From: an uncultured Oscillospiraceae bacterium | Lineage (GTDB): Bacteria > Bacillota > Clostridia > Oscillospirales > Oscillospiraceae | Assembly: GCA_910587345.1 (NCBI GenBank) | Contig: CAJUKH010000054.1 | Coordinates: 1 to 64,000 of the forward strand | Length of the DNA stretch: 64,000 bases | Direction: 5' to 3' | Shown: piece after piece, positions 1 to 8,206 of the stretch | Position numbering within the stretch: the stretch's first letter is position 1 | Layout: each line of letters starts with the position of its first letter | The notes under the pieces: generated by a model | What the model saw: only the letters and a program-made list of their open reading frames with translations | Databases searched by the model: none | Told to the model about the DNA's origin: nothing | Made by a program: the position numbers and the translations under genes

Positions 1-125
1 AAATAGCCCTGCAAAACGGTCTGGCTGATGTCCAGCACGTTTACATCCTGCTGGCTCAGGAGGGTGCAGACCTGGGCGATAATGCCCACCCGATCCTTGC
101 CGACGACGGTAACGATAGCTCTCAT
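1..125 (-). CDS. ACT-domain protein of the UPF0237 type, N-terminal fragment
   Basis: The gene runs off the left edge, leaving about 41 N-terminal residues. They begin MRAIVTVVGKDRVGIIAQV and continue with VNVLDISQTVLQGYF. The GKDRVGIIA stretch and LDISQT are typical of the short stand-alone ACT proteins of about 90 residues (UPF0237), which are thought to bind small ligands; no enzymatic role is known to me. The ATG at 125 overlaps the TGA of the upstream Nudix gene in an ATGA, so the two are probably translationally coupled, and yfbR, Nudix and ACT look like one minus-strand transcription unit. Confidence 0.8.
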   Translation of the reverse strand, partial: MRAIVTVVGKDRVGIIAQVCTLLSQQDVNVLDISQTVLQGY

Positions 126-595
126 AAAAATTCTTCCTCCTCCGGGGTTTGGTAGACGATCTCACTGTATCTCATACCCGTCCGCAGCAACATAAAGGTG
201 CGGCGGCGGTTGGGGATCATGTCCTCCGGCAGCTCTTCCACGGGAAACCACTCCATGCCGCTGCACTTCTCCGGCTCACGAATGGAGGGTTCCCCCGCCC
301 AGGCTTTGATTTGAAAATAGAAATCGTAATAGGTGGGTTCTTTGATGCGGTGGCTCACATGGAGGAAAACCGCATCCTCGGGCTTAGCCATCAGGCCGGT
401 CTCCACAAGCAATTCCCGGCACACCGCCCGGGCGGCGGTCTCCCCTTCCTCCACATGACCGCTGCCCGCAAAATCCCATTTGCCATCCATATACCCGGTG
501 TTGGCCCGGCGGAGGAGCAGAACCTCCTCCCGGCCCCCCCGCTCCCGGAGCACCACGGGCAGAACCGCCGACAGGGTCTTGAAATGCTGGCTCAT
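122..595 (-). CDS. Nudix hydrolase with a substituted Nudix box
   Basis: 157 residues. The Nudix box lies at roughly residues 45-67: G, five residues, E, seven residues, then RELLVETGL. Compared with the consensus REUxEExGU, the first Glu of the EE pair is Val, while the RE glutamate and the last Glu remain. Family members hydrolyse nucleoside diphosphates linked to another moiety; the substrate cannot be read from sequence. The protein is compact, with no extra domain. It sits 15 bases after yfbR, with AAGGGAGG before its ATG, and overlaps the ACT gene by 4 bases. The neighbouring nucleotidase suggests nucleotide-pool housekeeping, but that is inference. Confidence 0.85.
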   Translation of the reverse strand: MSQHFKTLSAVLPVVLRERGGREEVLLLRRANTGYMDGKWDFAGSGHVEEGETAARAVCRELLVETGLMAKPEDAVFLHVSHRIKEPTYYDFYFQIKAWAGEPSIREPEKCSGMEWFPVEELPEDMIPNRRRTFMLLRTGMRYSEIVYQTPEEEEFL

Positions 596-610
596 CTGTC
601 CGTCCTCCCT

Positions 611-1189
611 TTACTGAAGTTCGTCCAGCGTCAGTTCAAACCCGGGCAGGAACTGTTCCATGAAATAGTCAAGAGCAGGCAAGTCAATGTCCTCCAGCGC
701 CCTCCGGGTCTGCTGGGCCGCCAAACGAAACTCATCGTTGCCCGCCTTCAGCTCCTCCAGACATTTGATATGGGCGGAGAGCTTATCGGCGGCCTTGACC
801 ACCGCCAAAAGTTCCTCCTCCAGCTCCTCCCGGACATAGGGGGCAAAGGCTTCCCCCAGCTCGGGGGGCAGCATGGTCAGCAGCTTGTCCGCCGCCACCC
901 GCTCCACCGCCTTGTAGGCCTCTTTGATGGCGGGGTTATCGTATTTCACCGGGGTGGGCAGGTCGCCGGTCAAAATCTCCGAAGCGTCGTGGTACAGTCC
1001 GGCAACGGCCGCTTCCCCCGGGTCCACCCTGCCCCCGAACTTCTCCCGGCCGATGACCGCCAGAGCGTGGGCCAGAACGGCCACCATATGGGAGTGCTCC
1101 TGAATGTTCTCCACTTGGGTATTGCGCATCAGCCCCCAGCGGTCGATGTACTTCATCCGGCCCATCAGGGCAAAAAAGTTGTAACTCAT
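611..1189 (-). CDS. yfbR: HD-domain 5'-deoxynucleotidase, YfbR family
   Basis: 192 residues, close to the E. coli YfbR length and similar along its whole length as I remember that protein: RWGLMRNTQVENIQEHSHMVA, then LYHDASEILTGDLPTPVKY, then AADKLSAHIKCLEELKAGN. EHS-H, the HD pair in YHDASE and the later Asp in ADKLSA are the metal-binding positions of the HD superfamily. YfbR enzymes remove the 5' phosphate from deoxynucleoside monophosphates in the cytoplasm. The ATG at 1189 follows a GGAGGAG ribosome-binding site. It is the first gene of a three-gene minus-strand set with Nudix and ACT and diverges from mtaB. Confidence 0.92.
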   Translation of the reverse strand: MSYNFFALMGRMKYIDRWGLMRNTQVENIQEHSHMVAVLAHALAVIGREKFGGRVDPGEAAVAGLYHDASEILTGDLPTPVKYDNPAIKEAYKAVERVAADKLLTMLPPELGEAFAPYVREELEEELLAVVKAADKLSAHIKCLEELKAGNDEFRLAAQQTRRALEDIDLPALDYFMEQFLPGFELTLDELQ

Positions 1190-1359
1190 GGCTCCTCCTC
1201 GGCGTTTTCCTCTGGACGAACGCCCGTTTCTGCCTTATAATAAAAGTCCAAACCCCGTTTTCGACGGGATAGAAGCTATTTTACCAGATAACCGCCCCCC
1301 TTTCAAGAGAAAGCCATGCCGGGGGCGCAAAAATCCGGGGCACAGGAGAGAATATTTTT

Positions 1360-2652
1360 ATGGATATCGCCATCTACACCTTGGGCTGTAAGGCCAATCA
1401 ATATGAGACCCAGGCCATGGAGACCGAGCTTGTCCGCCGGGGCCACCATCTGGTGGACTTCGACGGCCCGGCCGACGCTTACATCGTCAACACCTGCGCC
1501 GTCACCGCCGCCAGCGGCCACAAGTCCCGGCAGGCCATCCGCCGGTGCAAAAAGCACAACCCGGCCGCCCTGGTGGCCGTCTGCGGCTGCTACGCCCAAA
1601 TCGAGCCGGAGGAGGTGGCCGCCCTGACGGTGGACCTTGTCTCCGGTCCCGACCGCCGCATGGCCTTTTTGGACGATTTGGAGGCCCTGGCCGCCGCCCG
1701 GCAGGCAGAGCCTTTGATGCGGGTGGATAATATTATGTCAACCCGCATCTTTGAAGAACTCCCCGCCGGAGGGCTGGCCGGCCGCACCCGGGCCATGCTG
1801 AAGGTGGAGGACGGCTGCACCAACTTCTGCTCTTACTGCGTCATCCCCTACGCCCGGGGGCCTATCCGCTCCCTTCCTCTGGAGAAGGCCCGGGAGGAAG
1901 CCGCCCGGCTCATGGCCGAGGGTTACAGGGAGCTGGTACTCACCGGCATTGAAATTTCCTCCTGGGGGCAGGAGTGGAAGGACGGCCTCACCCTCACCGA
2001 CTTGGTGGAGGCCATCTGTACCGCCGCCCCCGATTGCCGGATTCGCCTTGGCTCTCTGGAGCCCAGAACGGTGACCGTGGACTTCTGCCGCCGGCTGTCC
2101 AGTTTACATAATTTATGCCCTCATTTCCATCTCTCCCTCCAGTCAGGGTGCGACGCCACCCTGAAGCGGATGAATCGGAAGTACGACACCGCCCGGTATT
2201 TGGAGAGCGTTCACCTTCTCCGCCAGTACTTCGACCGCCCCGGCATCACCACCGACCTGATCGTGGGCTTCCCCGGGGAGACCGAGGAGGAGTTCACCTC
2301 CACCCTGGCCTTTTTGGAGGAATGCGCCTTCTCGGCCATACACATCTTCCCCTACTCCAAGCGTCCCGGCACCCCGGCGGCCACCATGGCCCATCAGGTG
2401 CCCAGGGCCGAGAAGGAAGCCCGTGCCCACCGGGCCGCTCAGGTGATGGAAACACTGCGGCAGCAGTATCTCCAAAGCTGGGTGGGCCACTCCCTCCCCG
2501 TCCTCTTTGAAGAGGAGAAGGCGGGCGCATGGCGGGGCCACGCCCCTAACTATGTGGAGGTCAAGGCCTCCTCGGCAGAAAGTTTACATAATATCGAAAG
2601 AATCGTGACCATCACTGGTGTGTCCGGCGCCTCCCTGTTGGGAGAGATTTAG
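1360..2652 (+). CDS. mtaB: tRNA t6A37 methylthiotransferase MtaB
   Basis: 430 residues, normal for the family. The N-terminal UPF0004 domain (about 1-120) carries its three cysteines in TLGCKANQ, VNTCAVT and CGCYAQ. The radical-SAM domain follows with CTNFCSYC near residues 152-159, binding the second [4Fe-4S] cluster. A C-terminal TRAM-like region ends the protein. The TLGCKANQYE start and VNTCAVTAASGHKSRQAIRR are typical of MtaB rather than MiaB or RimO. The enzyme adds a methylthio group to t6A at position 37 of tRNAs reading ANN codons. AGGAG precedes the ATG at 1360. It is followed closely by a separate promoter for the GMP synthase gene. Confidence 0.92.
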   Translation: MDIAIYTLGCKANQYETQAMETELVRRGHHLVDFDGPADAYIVNTCAVTAASGHKSRQAIRRCKKHNPAALVAVCGCYAQIEPEEVAALTVDLVSGPDRRMAFLDDLEALAAARQAEPLMRVDNIMSTRIFEELPAGGLAGRTRAMLKVEDGCTNFCSYCVIPYARGPIRSLPLEKAREEAARLMAEGYRELVLTGIEISSWGQEWKDGLTLTDLVEAICTAAPDCRIRLGSLEPRTVTVDFCRRLSSLHNLCPHFHLSLQSGCDATLKRMNRKYDTARYLESVHLLRQYFDRPGITTDLIVGFPGETEEEFTSTLAFLEECAFSAIHIFPYSKRPGTPAATMAHQVPRAEKEARAHRAAQVMETLRQQYLQSWVGHSLPVLFEEEKAGAWRGHAPNYVEVKASSAESLHNIERIVTITGVSGASLLGEI

Positions 2653-2674
2653 GCTCCAAGGGGGCTGTCAACTC

Positions 2675-2703
2675 TTGTAAAAGGGCCCCGAATATGATAT
2701 AAT
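2675..2703 (+). promoter_or_regulatory. Sigma-A promoter for the GMP synthase gene
   Basis: TTGTAA (2675-2680), a 17-base spacer, then TATAAT (2698-2703) with an extended TG one base upstream. The start codon follows about 40 bases later behind AGGAGG. The leader is too short for a purine riboswitch. Confidence 0.85.
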
Positions 2704-2742
2704 CAGCCATCCAAATTTTTAGAGAAACAGGAGGAACCAATC

Positions 2743-3723
2743 ATGGCAAACAATGTACGACCCGCCGATATGGAGCGCATCACCACCCCCGCTCTGGCGG
2801 AAGCCTTCATCGAAGAGCAGGTAAAGGAAGTCCGGGCGCAGGTGGGCGATAAAAAGGTACTGCTGGCCCTTTCGGGCGGCGTGGACTCCTCCGTGGTGGC
2901 CGCCCTGCTCATCCGTGCCATCGGCAAGCAGCTGACCTGCGTCCATGTGAACCACGGCCTGATGCGCAAGGGCGAGAGCGAGCAGGTCATCGAGGTCTTC
3001 CGTAACCAGCTGGACGCCAACCTCATCTATGTGGACGCCACCGACCGGTTTCTGGACCTGCTTGCCGGTGTGGACGAGCCCGAGCGGAAGCGGAAGATCA
3101 TCGGCGGCGAGTTCATCAAAGTCTTTGAGGAAGAAGCCCGGAAGCTGGAGGGCATCGACTTTCTGGCCCAGGGCACCATCTACCCCGACATTCTGGAAAG
3201 CGATGGCGTGAAGGCTCACCACAACGTGGGCGGTCTGCCCGACGACCTCCAGTTCGAGCTGGTGGAGCCGGTGCGGCTTCTCTTTAAGGACGAGGTCCGC
3301 ATGGTGGGCAAAGCTCTGGGCCTGCCCGAGTCCATGGTGGAGCGGCAGCCCTTCCCCGGCCCCGGCCTGGGGGTCCGCTGTCTGGGCGCCATCACCCGGG
3401 ACCGCCTGGCCGCCTTGCGGGAGGCTGACGCCATTCTCCGGGAGGAGATCGACAAGGCCGGCCTCACCCGGGAGATCTGGCAGTTCTTCACCGTGGTCCC
3501 CGACATGCGGGCCACCGGTGTACGGGAGGGCAAGCGCGCCTACGACTGGCCCGTCATCATCCGCTGCGTCAACACGGTGGACGCCATGACCGCCACGGTG
3601 CCCCAGCTGCCCTGGCCCCTGCTGGAGAAGATCACAAGCCGTATCCTCTCCGAAGTCCCCACCGTCTGCCGCGTCCTTTACGACCTGACCCCCAAGCCCG
3701 TAGGCACCATCGAGTGGGAATAA
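2743..3723 (+). CDS. guaA: GMP synthase, ATP-pyrophosphatase subunit without amidotransferase domain
   Basis: 326 residues, against about 510 for a full GuaA. The protein starts directly in the ATP-pyrophosphatase domain: P-loop LALSGGVDSSV (about 41-51), VHVNHGLMRKGE, then the dimerisation domain with QPFPGPGLGVR and the C-terminal PVGTIEWE. The N-terminal glutamine amidotransferase domain is absent. The start is real: AGGAGG lies eight bases before the ATG and a strong promoter sits just upstream. It adenylates XMP and aminates it to GMP. As in archaeal two-subunit GuaA, it would need a separate glutaminase or free ammonia. No amidotransferase gene is present in this window. Confidence 0.9.
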   Translation: MANNVRPADMERITTPALAEAFIEEQVKEVRAQVGDKKVLLALSGGVDSSVVAALLIRAIGKQLTCVHVNHGLMRKGESEQVIEVFRNQLDANLIYVDATDRFLDLLAGVDEPERKRKIIGGEFIKVFEEEARKLEGIDFLAQGTIYPDILESDGVKAHHNVGGLPDDLQFELVEPVRLLFKDEVRMVGKALGLPESMVERQPFPGPGLGVRCLGAITRDRLAALREADAILREEIDKAGLTREIWQFFTVVPDMRATGVREGKRAYDWPVIIRCVNTVDAMTATVPQLPWPLLEKITSRILSEVPTVCRVLYDLTPKPVGTIEWE

Positions 3724-3738
3724 TTTCAAAAAGCCGTT

Positions 3739-3780
3739 ATATGCCCGAAAGCCTTGGACCATCCGGGCTTTCGGGCATAT
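3739..3780. repeat. Perfect 15-bp inverted repeat after the GMP synthase gene
   Basis: Arms 3739-3753 and 3766-3780 are exact reverse complements with a 12-base loop. There is no T-run on the plus strand, so it is not a textbook terminator. It may still stop transcription or protect the 3' end of the message. Confidence 0.7.
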
Positions 3781-3821
3781 TGCTCCCTTGCCTTCCACAC
3801 TGAAAAGGGCGGTTCCCTGAT

Positions 3822-4140
3822 ATGCCTACAAAAAAATGTCATCGTATTGCCCTACGACCCCAACTGGAAGGCCGATTTTGAAGCCGCCCGGGATGCCTTC
3901 CGCCATCTTGATAAGCCCCACCTGCGGACCCACCACCTGTATGTGTGTCCTCAGGACTCCCGGGAGCCGCTTCATCACCTCGCCTTCCGCAACTACCTCC
4001 GCCAGCATCCCGAGGCAGTGCGAAAGTACAGTCTTGTCAAGGAGACCGCCGCAGGGCTTTTCCCCAATGACATCGACAAATATATGGCCTGCAAGGCCCC
4101 CTGCATCGAAGAATCGTATGCCCTCTGCGGCCTGACCTGA
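3822..4140 (+). pseudogene. Degenerate GrpB-family (UPF0157) gene
   Basis: The reading frame VIVLPYDPNWKADFEAARDAF is a GrpB-type N-terminus and HHLYVCPQDSREPLHHLAFRNYL to the end is a GrpB-type C-terminus. The central block normally found between them, containing the IEHIGSTSVPGL-type motif (about 50-60 residues), is missing in frame. The frame also has no usable start. The likely original ATG at 3822 is one base out of frame, and removing one A from the A7 run at 3830-3836 would give MPTKNVIVLPYDP. Two independent lesions make this a decayed gene. GrpB proteins are nucleotidyltransferase-like and poorly characterised. Confidence 0.7.
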
Positions 4141-4144
4141 CCTC

Positions 4145-4170
4145 AAAGCCCCGCTTTGACGGGGCTTTTT
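4145..4170 (+). terminator. Intrinsic terminator upstream of galE
   Basis: AAAGCCCCG (4145-4153) pairs with CGGGGCTTT (4160-4168) around a six-base loop and runs into T residues. Confidence 0.85.
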
Positions 4171-4171
4171 C

Positions 4172-4200
4172 TTGCATTTTCCCCTTCTCTGTGCTATACT
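4172..4200 (+). promoter_or_regulatory. Sigma-A promoter for galE
   Basis: TTGCAT (4172-4177), a 17-base spacer, TATACT (4195-4200), with an extended TG at 4192-4193. The galE ATG lies 33 bases downstream. Confidence 0.82.
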
Positions 4201-4233
4201 TTTCCCGTCTCAAACAGGAAAGGAGACCTGACT

Positions 4234-5220
4234 ATGGAAACCATTTTAGTGGCCGGCGGGGCCGGCTATATCGGCAGTCATATGGTGGCCCTTCTGGTGG
4301 AGCGGGGCTATGATGTGGTGGTGGTGGACAACCTGTCCACCGGCCACGCCCAGGCGGTAAAGGGCGCCCGGTTCTACGAGGGAGATCTGCGGGACGGGGA
4401 CTTTTTGGAGAAGGTCTTTTCCGAGAACCGCATCCACGGGGTCATCAACTTCGCCGCTTTCTCTCTGGTGGCAGAGAGCGTGGCCGACCCCCTGAAATAC
4501 TATAACAACAATGTGGGCGGGGCCACCGGTATCCTCACCGCCATGAAAAACCACGGCGTGAAGCGCATTGTGTTCTCCTCCACCGCCGCCACCTACGGCG
4601 AGCCGGAGAAACAGCCCATTGAGGAGTCTGACCGCACCAATCCCATCAACCCCTATGGCGGCAGCAAGCTGGCCATTGAGGGGCTTCTCCGCTGGTGCGA
4701 CGAGGCCTACGGCATCAAATATGCCGCCCTTCGCTACTTCAACGCTGCCGGCGCCAACACCGATGCCGGCATCGGCGAGGACCACCACCCCGAGACCCAC
4801 CTGATCCCCATCGTCCTTCAGTGCGCCCTGGGCAAGCGGGACCATGTGGGCATCTTCGGCGACGACTACCCCACCCCCGACGGCACCTGTGTCCGGGATT
4901 ACATTCACGTCCGGGACTTGGTGGAGGCCCATCTGCTGGCTTTGGAGTATCTGGACAAGGGGGGGCAGAGCGGGCCTTTCAATTTGGGCAACGGCAACGG
5001 CTATTCGGTCAAGGAGATCATCGAAGCCGCCCGGAAGGTCACCGGCATGGCCATCCCCGCCTTTGTGGAACCCCGCCGTCCGGGGGACCCCCCCACCCTT
5101 ATCGCTTCCAACAGGAAAGCGGAGGAAGCGCTGGGCTGGAAGCCCCGGCGGGATCTGGAGCAGATGATCCACGACGCCTGGGTGTGGCACAAAGAACACC
5201 CGGAGGGATACGAGGGGTAA
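4234..5220 (+). CDS. galE: UDP-glucose 4-epimerase
   Basis: 328 residues, the normal GalE length. The extended short-chain dehydrogenase fold is plain: GGAGYIGSH near the N-terminus binds NAD, SSTAATYGEP is the catalytic-Ser region and YGGSK (YxxxK) carries the catalytic Tyr. RYFNAAGA, HETHLIP-like and DYIHVRDL blocks follow. It interconverts UDP-glucose and UDP-galactose, feeding galactose use and surface glycan precursors. The start at 4234 is chosen because AGGAAAGGAG precedes it and homologues begin at MxTILVAGGAG; longer upstream starts would lie in the terminator. It is monocistronic, with its own promoter and terminator. Confidence 0.95.
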   Translation: METILVAGGAGYIGSHMVALLVERGYDVVVVDNLSTGHAQAVKGARFYEGDLRDGDFLEKVFSENRIHGVINFAAFSLVAESVADPLKYYNNNVGGATGILTAMKNHGVKRIVFSSTAATYGEPEKQPIEESDRTNPINPYGGSKLAIEGLLRWCDEAYGIKYAALRYFNAAGANTDAGIGEDHHPETHLIPIVLQCALGKRDHVGIFGDDYPTPDGTCVRDYIHVRDLVEAHLLALEYLDKGGQSGPFNLGNGNGYSVKEIIEAARKVTGMAIPAFVEPRRPGDPPTLIASNRKAEEALGWKPRRDLEQMIHDAWVWHKEHPEGYEG

Positions 5221-5235
5221 GCAAAGCACTGAAAC

Positions 5236-5274
5236 CGGGTCACACTGCATCGCTTGCGGTGTGACCCGATTTTT
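5236..5274 (+). terminator. galE terminator
   Basis: CGGGTCACAC (5236-5245) pairs with GTGTGACCCG (5259-5268), with partial pairing further in, followed by ATTTTTG. From here to 5533 I see only the next promoter and a pyrimidine-rich leader. Confidence 0.85.
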
Positions 5275-5432
5275 GTCCATAGACGATAACAGGAACATTT
5301 TTGTCAGCCCGACAGGGAAAACGTGTTCTTGCCCCCAGCCGGGCCAATTCTCCCTAAAAGTCCCCATTTTGCCGACAGGAAAAACGGGAAAAATCCTTTA
5401 TCCAAACTCTCCCTTCTCCCCCATTCTCCATC

Positions 5433-5461
5433 TTGCCAAGGTTCTCCTTTTATGATAGAAT
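5433..5461 (+). promoter_or_regulatory. Sigma-A promoter for the acyltransferase operon
   Basis: TTGCCA (5433-5438), a 17-base spacer and TAGAAT (5456-5461) with an extended TG at 5453-5454. It lies about 70 bases before the acyltransferase ATG and could serve all three surface-acylation genes. Confidence 0.75.
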
Positions 5462-5533
5462 ATATTGATTTTCTTTACCAAACAGGGCCTTTTCGGTGCT
5501 TTTGGGATGATATGTGACGAAAGGGGTGGCTTT

Positions 5534-6604
5534 ATGGCGCAAAAAATCGACGGGCGGCTGGCCTATGCGGACCTGCTGCGGGCCTTTGCCACCCTGGCGG
5601 TCATCCTTCTTCATCTGGCGGGCAGCCAAATGGGAGCGGTAGCCGCAGGCTCCGCCGCCTGGAGAACTTTCAATCTTTACGATGGGCTGGTACGCTGGTG
5701 TGTGCCGGTCTTTGTCATGCTGTCGGGAATGTTTATGCTGGATACAAAGCGGTCCCTTCCTTTGACCAAACTGCTTTTTCACAACTGCCTGCGGGTCCTG
5801 GTCTGCCTTTTGCTCTGGAGCGGGATCTACGCTGTGGCAAGCTATATGCTGGCCGGCGGCCGCTTTTCCTGGGAGGGGCTGTGGCAAAACATTCTCTCCG
5901 CCCTTCGGGGCAACACCCATTATCATTTGTGGTTCCTCTATATGATTTTGGGTCTTTACCTCATCACCCCCATTCTTCGTGCCTTCTGCGACGGAGCAAA
6001 CCGGGGGGATTTCCACTGGTTTTTCCTCCTCTGCTTCCTCTTTGCCTCCCTGCTGCCCACCGCCTTCCGGCTGTGGCCCAACTCCACTGCCGTGATCCAG
6101 GTGTGGTATGACCGGCTGGATATCCAACTGGTCATGGGCTATGTGGGCTACTATGTGGCGGGGTACTATCTGCGGGAATTTGTCATCGGCCGCATTGCCG
6201 AGGCCGTTATCTACGTCCTGGGCGTTTTGGGGGCGGTGGTCACCGTCTGGGGCACGGCGGCCCTCTCCCGGCAGGCCGGCAGGTTGGTGGACGTGTTCTA
6301 CGGCTACTTCTCCCCCAATGTCTGCGCCTTTTCGGTGGCGGTGGTGGTCCTGTTCCGCTATGTGCTGGGTGTCAGCGAAGAGCGCTCCCGCCGCCAGCGG
6401 CTTTCCGGGGTGGCCCGCATCTCCTTTGGCATCTATCTGGTCCACGACCTGTTTATCATGCTCCTGCGCTTCTGGGGCATCACCACCCTAACCTTTTCCC
6501 CCGTGGCCTCGGTGCCCATCCTGACGGCGGTGGTATTCCTCTGCTCCTTCGCTGTTGCCTGGCTTATCTCAAAGATCCCCTTTGTGGGCAGGTGGCTCAC
6601 CTGA
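5534..6604 (+). CDS. Acyltransferase-3 family membrane protein
   Basis: 356 residues, almost entirely hydrophobic, with about ten membrane segments. The N-terminus reads RLAYADLLRAFATLAVILLHL, the usual opening of acyltransferase-3 (OafA/OatA/ExoZ type) proteins, in which the His of the LLHL segment belongs to the conserved region. The C-terminus SFGIYLVHDLFIMLLRF is also typical. Such proteins move acyl groups, often acetyl, from cytoplasmic donors onto extracellular glycans or peptidoglycan. AAGGGG precedes the ATG at 5534. It lies upstream of an MBOAT and a DHHW protein, so a role in surface-glycan O-acylation is likely; the acceptor is unknown. Confidence 0.85.
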   Translation: MAQKIDGRLAYADLLRAFATLAVILLHLAGSQMGAVAAGSAAWRTFNLYDGLVRWCVPVFVMLSGMFMLDTKRSLPLTKLLFHNCLRVLVCLLLWSGIYAVASYMLAGGRFSWEGLWQNILSALRGNTHYHLWFLYMILGLYLITPILRAFCDGANRGDFHWFFLLCFLFASLLPTAFRLWPNSTAVIQVWYDRLDIQLVMGYVGYYVAGYYLREFVIGRIAEAVIYVLGVLGAVVTVWGTAALSRQAGRLVDVFYGYFSPNVCAFSVAVVVLFRYVLGVSEERSRRQRLSGVARISFGIYLVHDLFIMLLRFWGITTLTFSPVASVPILTAVVFLCSFAVAWLISKIPFVGRWLT

Positions 6605-6677
6605 TGGTACAGATAGGAGAGTGGAGATAGAAGATCGGAGAGAAAAGACCGTTTTCGGTTTTGCCGGAACCATTTAA

Positions 6678-6702
6678 AGGGTCCGGCCCCGGGCCGGACC
6701 CT
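6678..6702. repeat. Perfect 12-bp GC-rich inverted repeat between the two acyltransferase genes
   Basis: Arms 6678-6689 and 6691-6702 are exact complements with a single base between. Flanking purine-rich (about 6609-6616) and pyrimidine-rich (about 6707-6714) stretches can extend the stem. There is no T-run, so this may be an RNA-processing or attenuating hairpin inside the operon. Confidence 0.65.
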
Positions 6703-6752
6703 GCGGCTCCTATCTCATATCTTCTTTTATCTTTCATGAAAGGAGGTTCCCC

Positions 6753-8180
6753 ATGCTTTTTTCCAGTTCCGTCTTTCTCTTTGTTTTTCTTCCCTGTGTG
6801 CTGATGGGGTATTATATCCTCCTTCGTAACAGACGGCAGGGGCAGAATCTCTTTTTACTGGTGGCCTCCCTCCTCTTTTACGCCTGGGGGGAGCCTCGGT
6901 TCCTCCCCATTATGCTGCTGTCCATCGCCATGAACTACGGCTTTGGCCGGTGGGTCCACCGGTGGAAATTCCAGTGCCGCTATCTCACGCTCCCCGTCAC
7001 TCTGACGGTGATCTGCAATCTGGCGCTGCTGTTTGTCTTCAAATACCTGACCTTCACACTGGAATCCCTGAATTCTCTGGGGCTGGAGCTGGCCATCCCC
7101 GGCATCCGCCTGCCCATCGGCATCTCCTTCTTTACCTTTCAGGCCCTCAGCTATGTGCTGGACGTGGCCATGGGCAAGGCCCGGGTCCAGCGGTCCATAT
7201 TGGACCTGGGTCTCTATATCTCCTTCTTCCCCCAGCTTATCGCCGGCCCCATCGTTAAATACGGCGATGTGGCCGAGCAGATCCGCAACCGACAGGAAAA
7301 CTGGGAGGGCTTTTCCGCCGGCTGTTCCCGGTTCCTCATCGGCCTTTCCAAAAAGGTCCTCATCGCCAATCAGGTGGCCGCCATTGCCGACCGGGCCTTC
7401 GCCATGGACCCGGACGCCCTCACCACCCCCATGGCCTGGCTGGGGGCGCTTTGCTACACCTTCCAGATCTATTACGACTTCTCCGGGTATTCCGATATGG
7501 CCATCGGCCTGGGCCGGATGTTCGGCTTCCGGTTTCTGGAGAACTTTGACCACCCCTATGCCTCCACCTCCGTCACCGAATTCTGGCGGCGGTGGCATAT
7601 CTCTCTGGGCTCCTGGTTCCGGGATTACCTCTATATCCCTCTGGGGGGCAACCGGGTGGAAAAGAGCCTTCACGTCCGCAACCTTCTGGTGGTATGGCTC
7701 CTTACCGGACTGTGGCACGGGGCCAACTGGACCTTCCTGCTGTGGGGTTTTTGCTATTTTGTGCTGCTCTATCTGGAGAAATACCGCCGGCTGGGCCGGC
7801 GGTGGATCACCCCTCTTCAGCGGCTCTATACTCTTCTGGCCGTGAACTTCCTCTGGGTCCTGTTCCGTGCCGACACCATTGCCGGTGCAGGCGGCTATCT
7901 GGGGGCCATGCTGGGCCTGACCGGAGCGGGGACCGTAGATCCCCTCTGCGGTTTCCTGTTGACCGAAAACCTTTGGGTCCTGCTCCCGGCCCTTCTCTTT
8001 TCCTTCCCTCTGGCCCCCTGGCTGGGGAAAAAGCTGGCCCGCCGTCCCAACCGGCGGGGGCCGGACCTGTCCCTTGTGTGGGACCTGCTCTATGCTCTGG
8101 CGCTGGTAACGCTGGGCATTGTCTCTGCCTGCTATCTGGTGAAAGGGACCTATAATCCCTTCATTTACTTCCGCTTTTAA
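6753..8180 (+). CDS. MBOAT-family O-acyltransferase (AlgI/DltB-like)
   Basis: 475 residues, a standard AlgI length, with about eleven membrane segments. The signature region reads FWRRWHISLGSWFRDYLYIPLGG, followed by WLLTGLWHGANWTF, whose His is the family's catalytic residue. AlgI-type proteins pass acetyl groups across the membrane to a periplasmic or extracellular transferase partner. AAAGGAGG lies just before the ATG at 6753, and the DHHW protein starts 26 bases after the stop. The pair matches the usual AlgI-AlgX/AlgJ arrangement. Confidence 0.93.
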   Translation: MLFSSSVFLFVFLPCVLMGYYILLRNRRQGQNLFLLVASLLFYAWGEPRFLPIMLLSIAMNYGFGRWVHRWKFQCRYLTLPVTLTVICNLALLFVFKYLTFTLESLNSLGLELAIPGIRLPIGISFFTFQALSYVLDVAMGKARVQRSILDLGLYISFFPQLIAGPIVKYGDVAEQIRNRQENWEGFSAGCSRFLIGLSKKVLIANQVAAIADRAFAMDPDALTTPMAWLGALCYTFQIYYDFSGYSDMAIGLGRMFGFRFLENFDHPYASTSVTEFWRRWHISLGSWFRDYLYIPLGGNRVEKSLHVRNLLVVWLLTGLWHGANWTFLLWGFCYFVLLYLEKYRRLGRRWITPLQRLYTLLAVNFLWVLFRADTIAGAGGYLGAMLGLTGAGTVDPLCGFLLTENLWVLLPALLFSFPLAPWLGKKLARRPNRRGPDLSLVWDLLYALALVTLGIVSACYLVKGTYNPFIYFRF

Positions 8181-8206
8181 AAATCTCAGGAAAGGAGGGT
8201 CCTTCC

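Noticed and set aside
3754..3821. A TTG start at 3754 for the GrpB-like frame
   Set aside because: It lies inside a 15-bp inverted repeat, has no ribosome-binding site and adds residues unlike the family.
4156..4233. A longer N-terminus for GalE
   Set aside because: It would begin inside a terminator stem and upstream of the promoter's transcription start.
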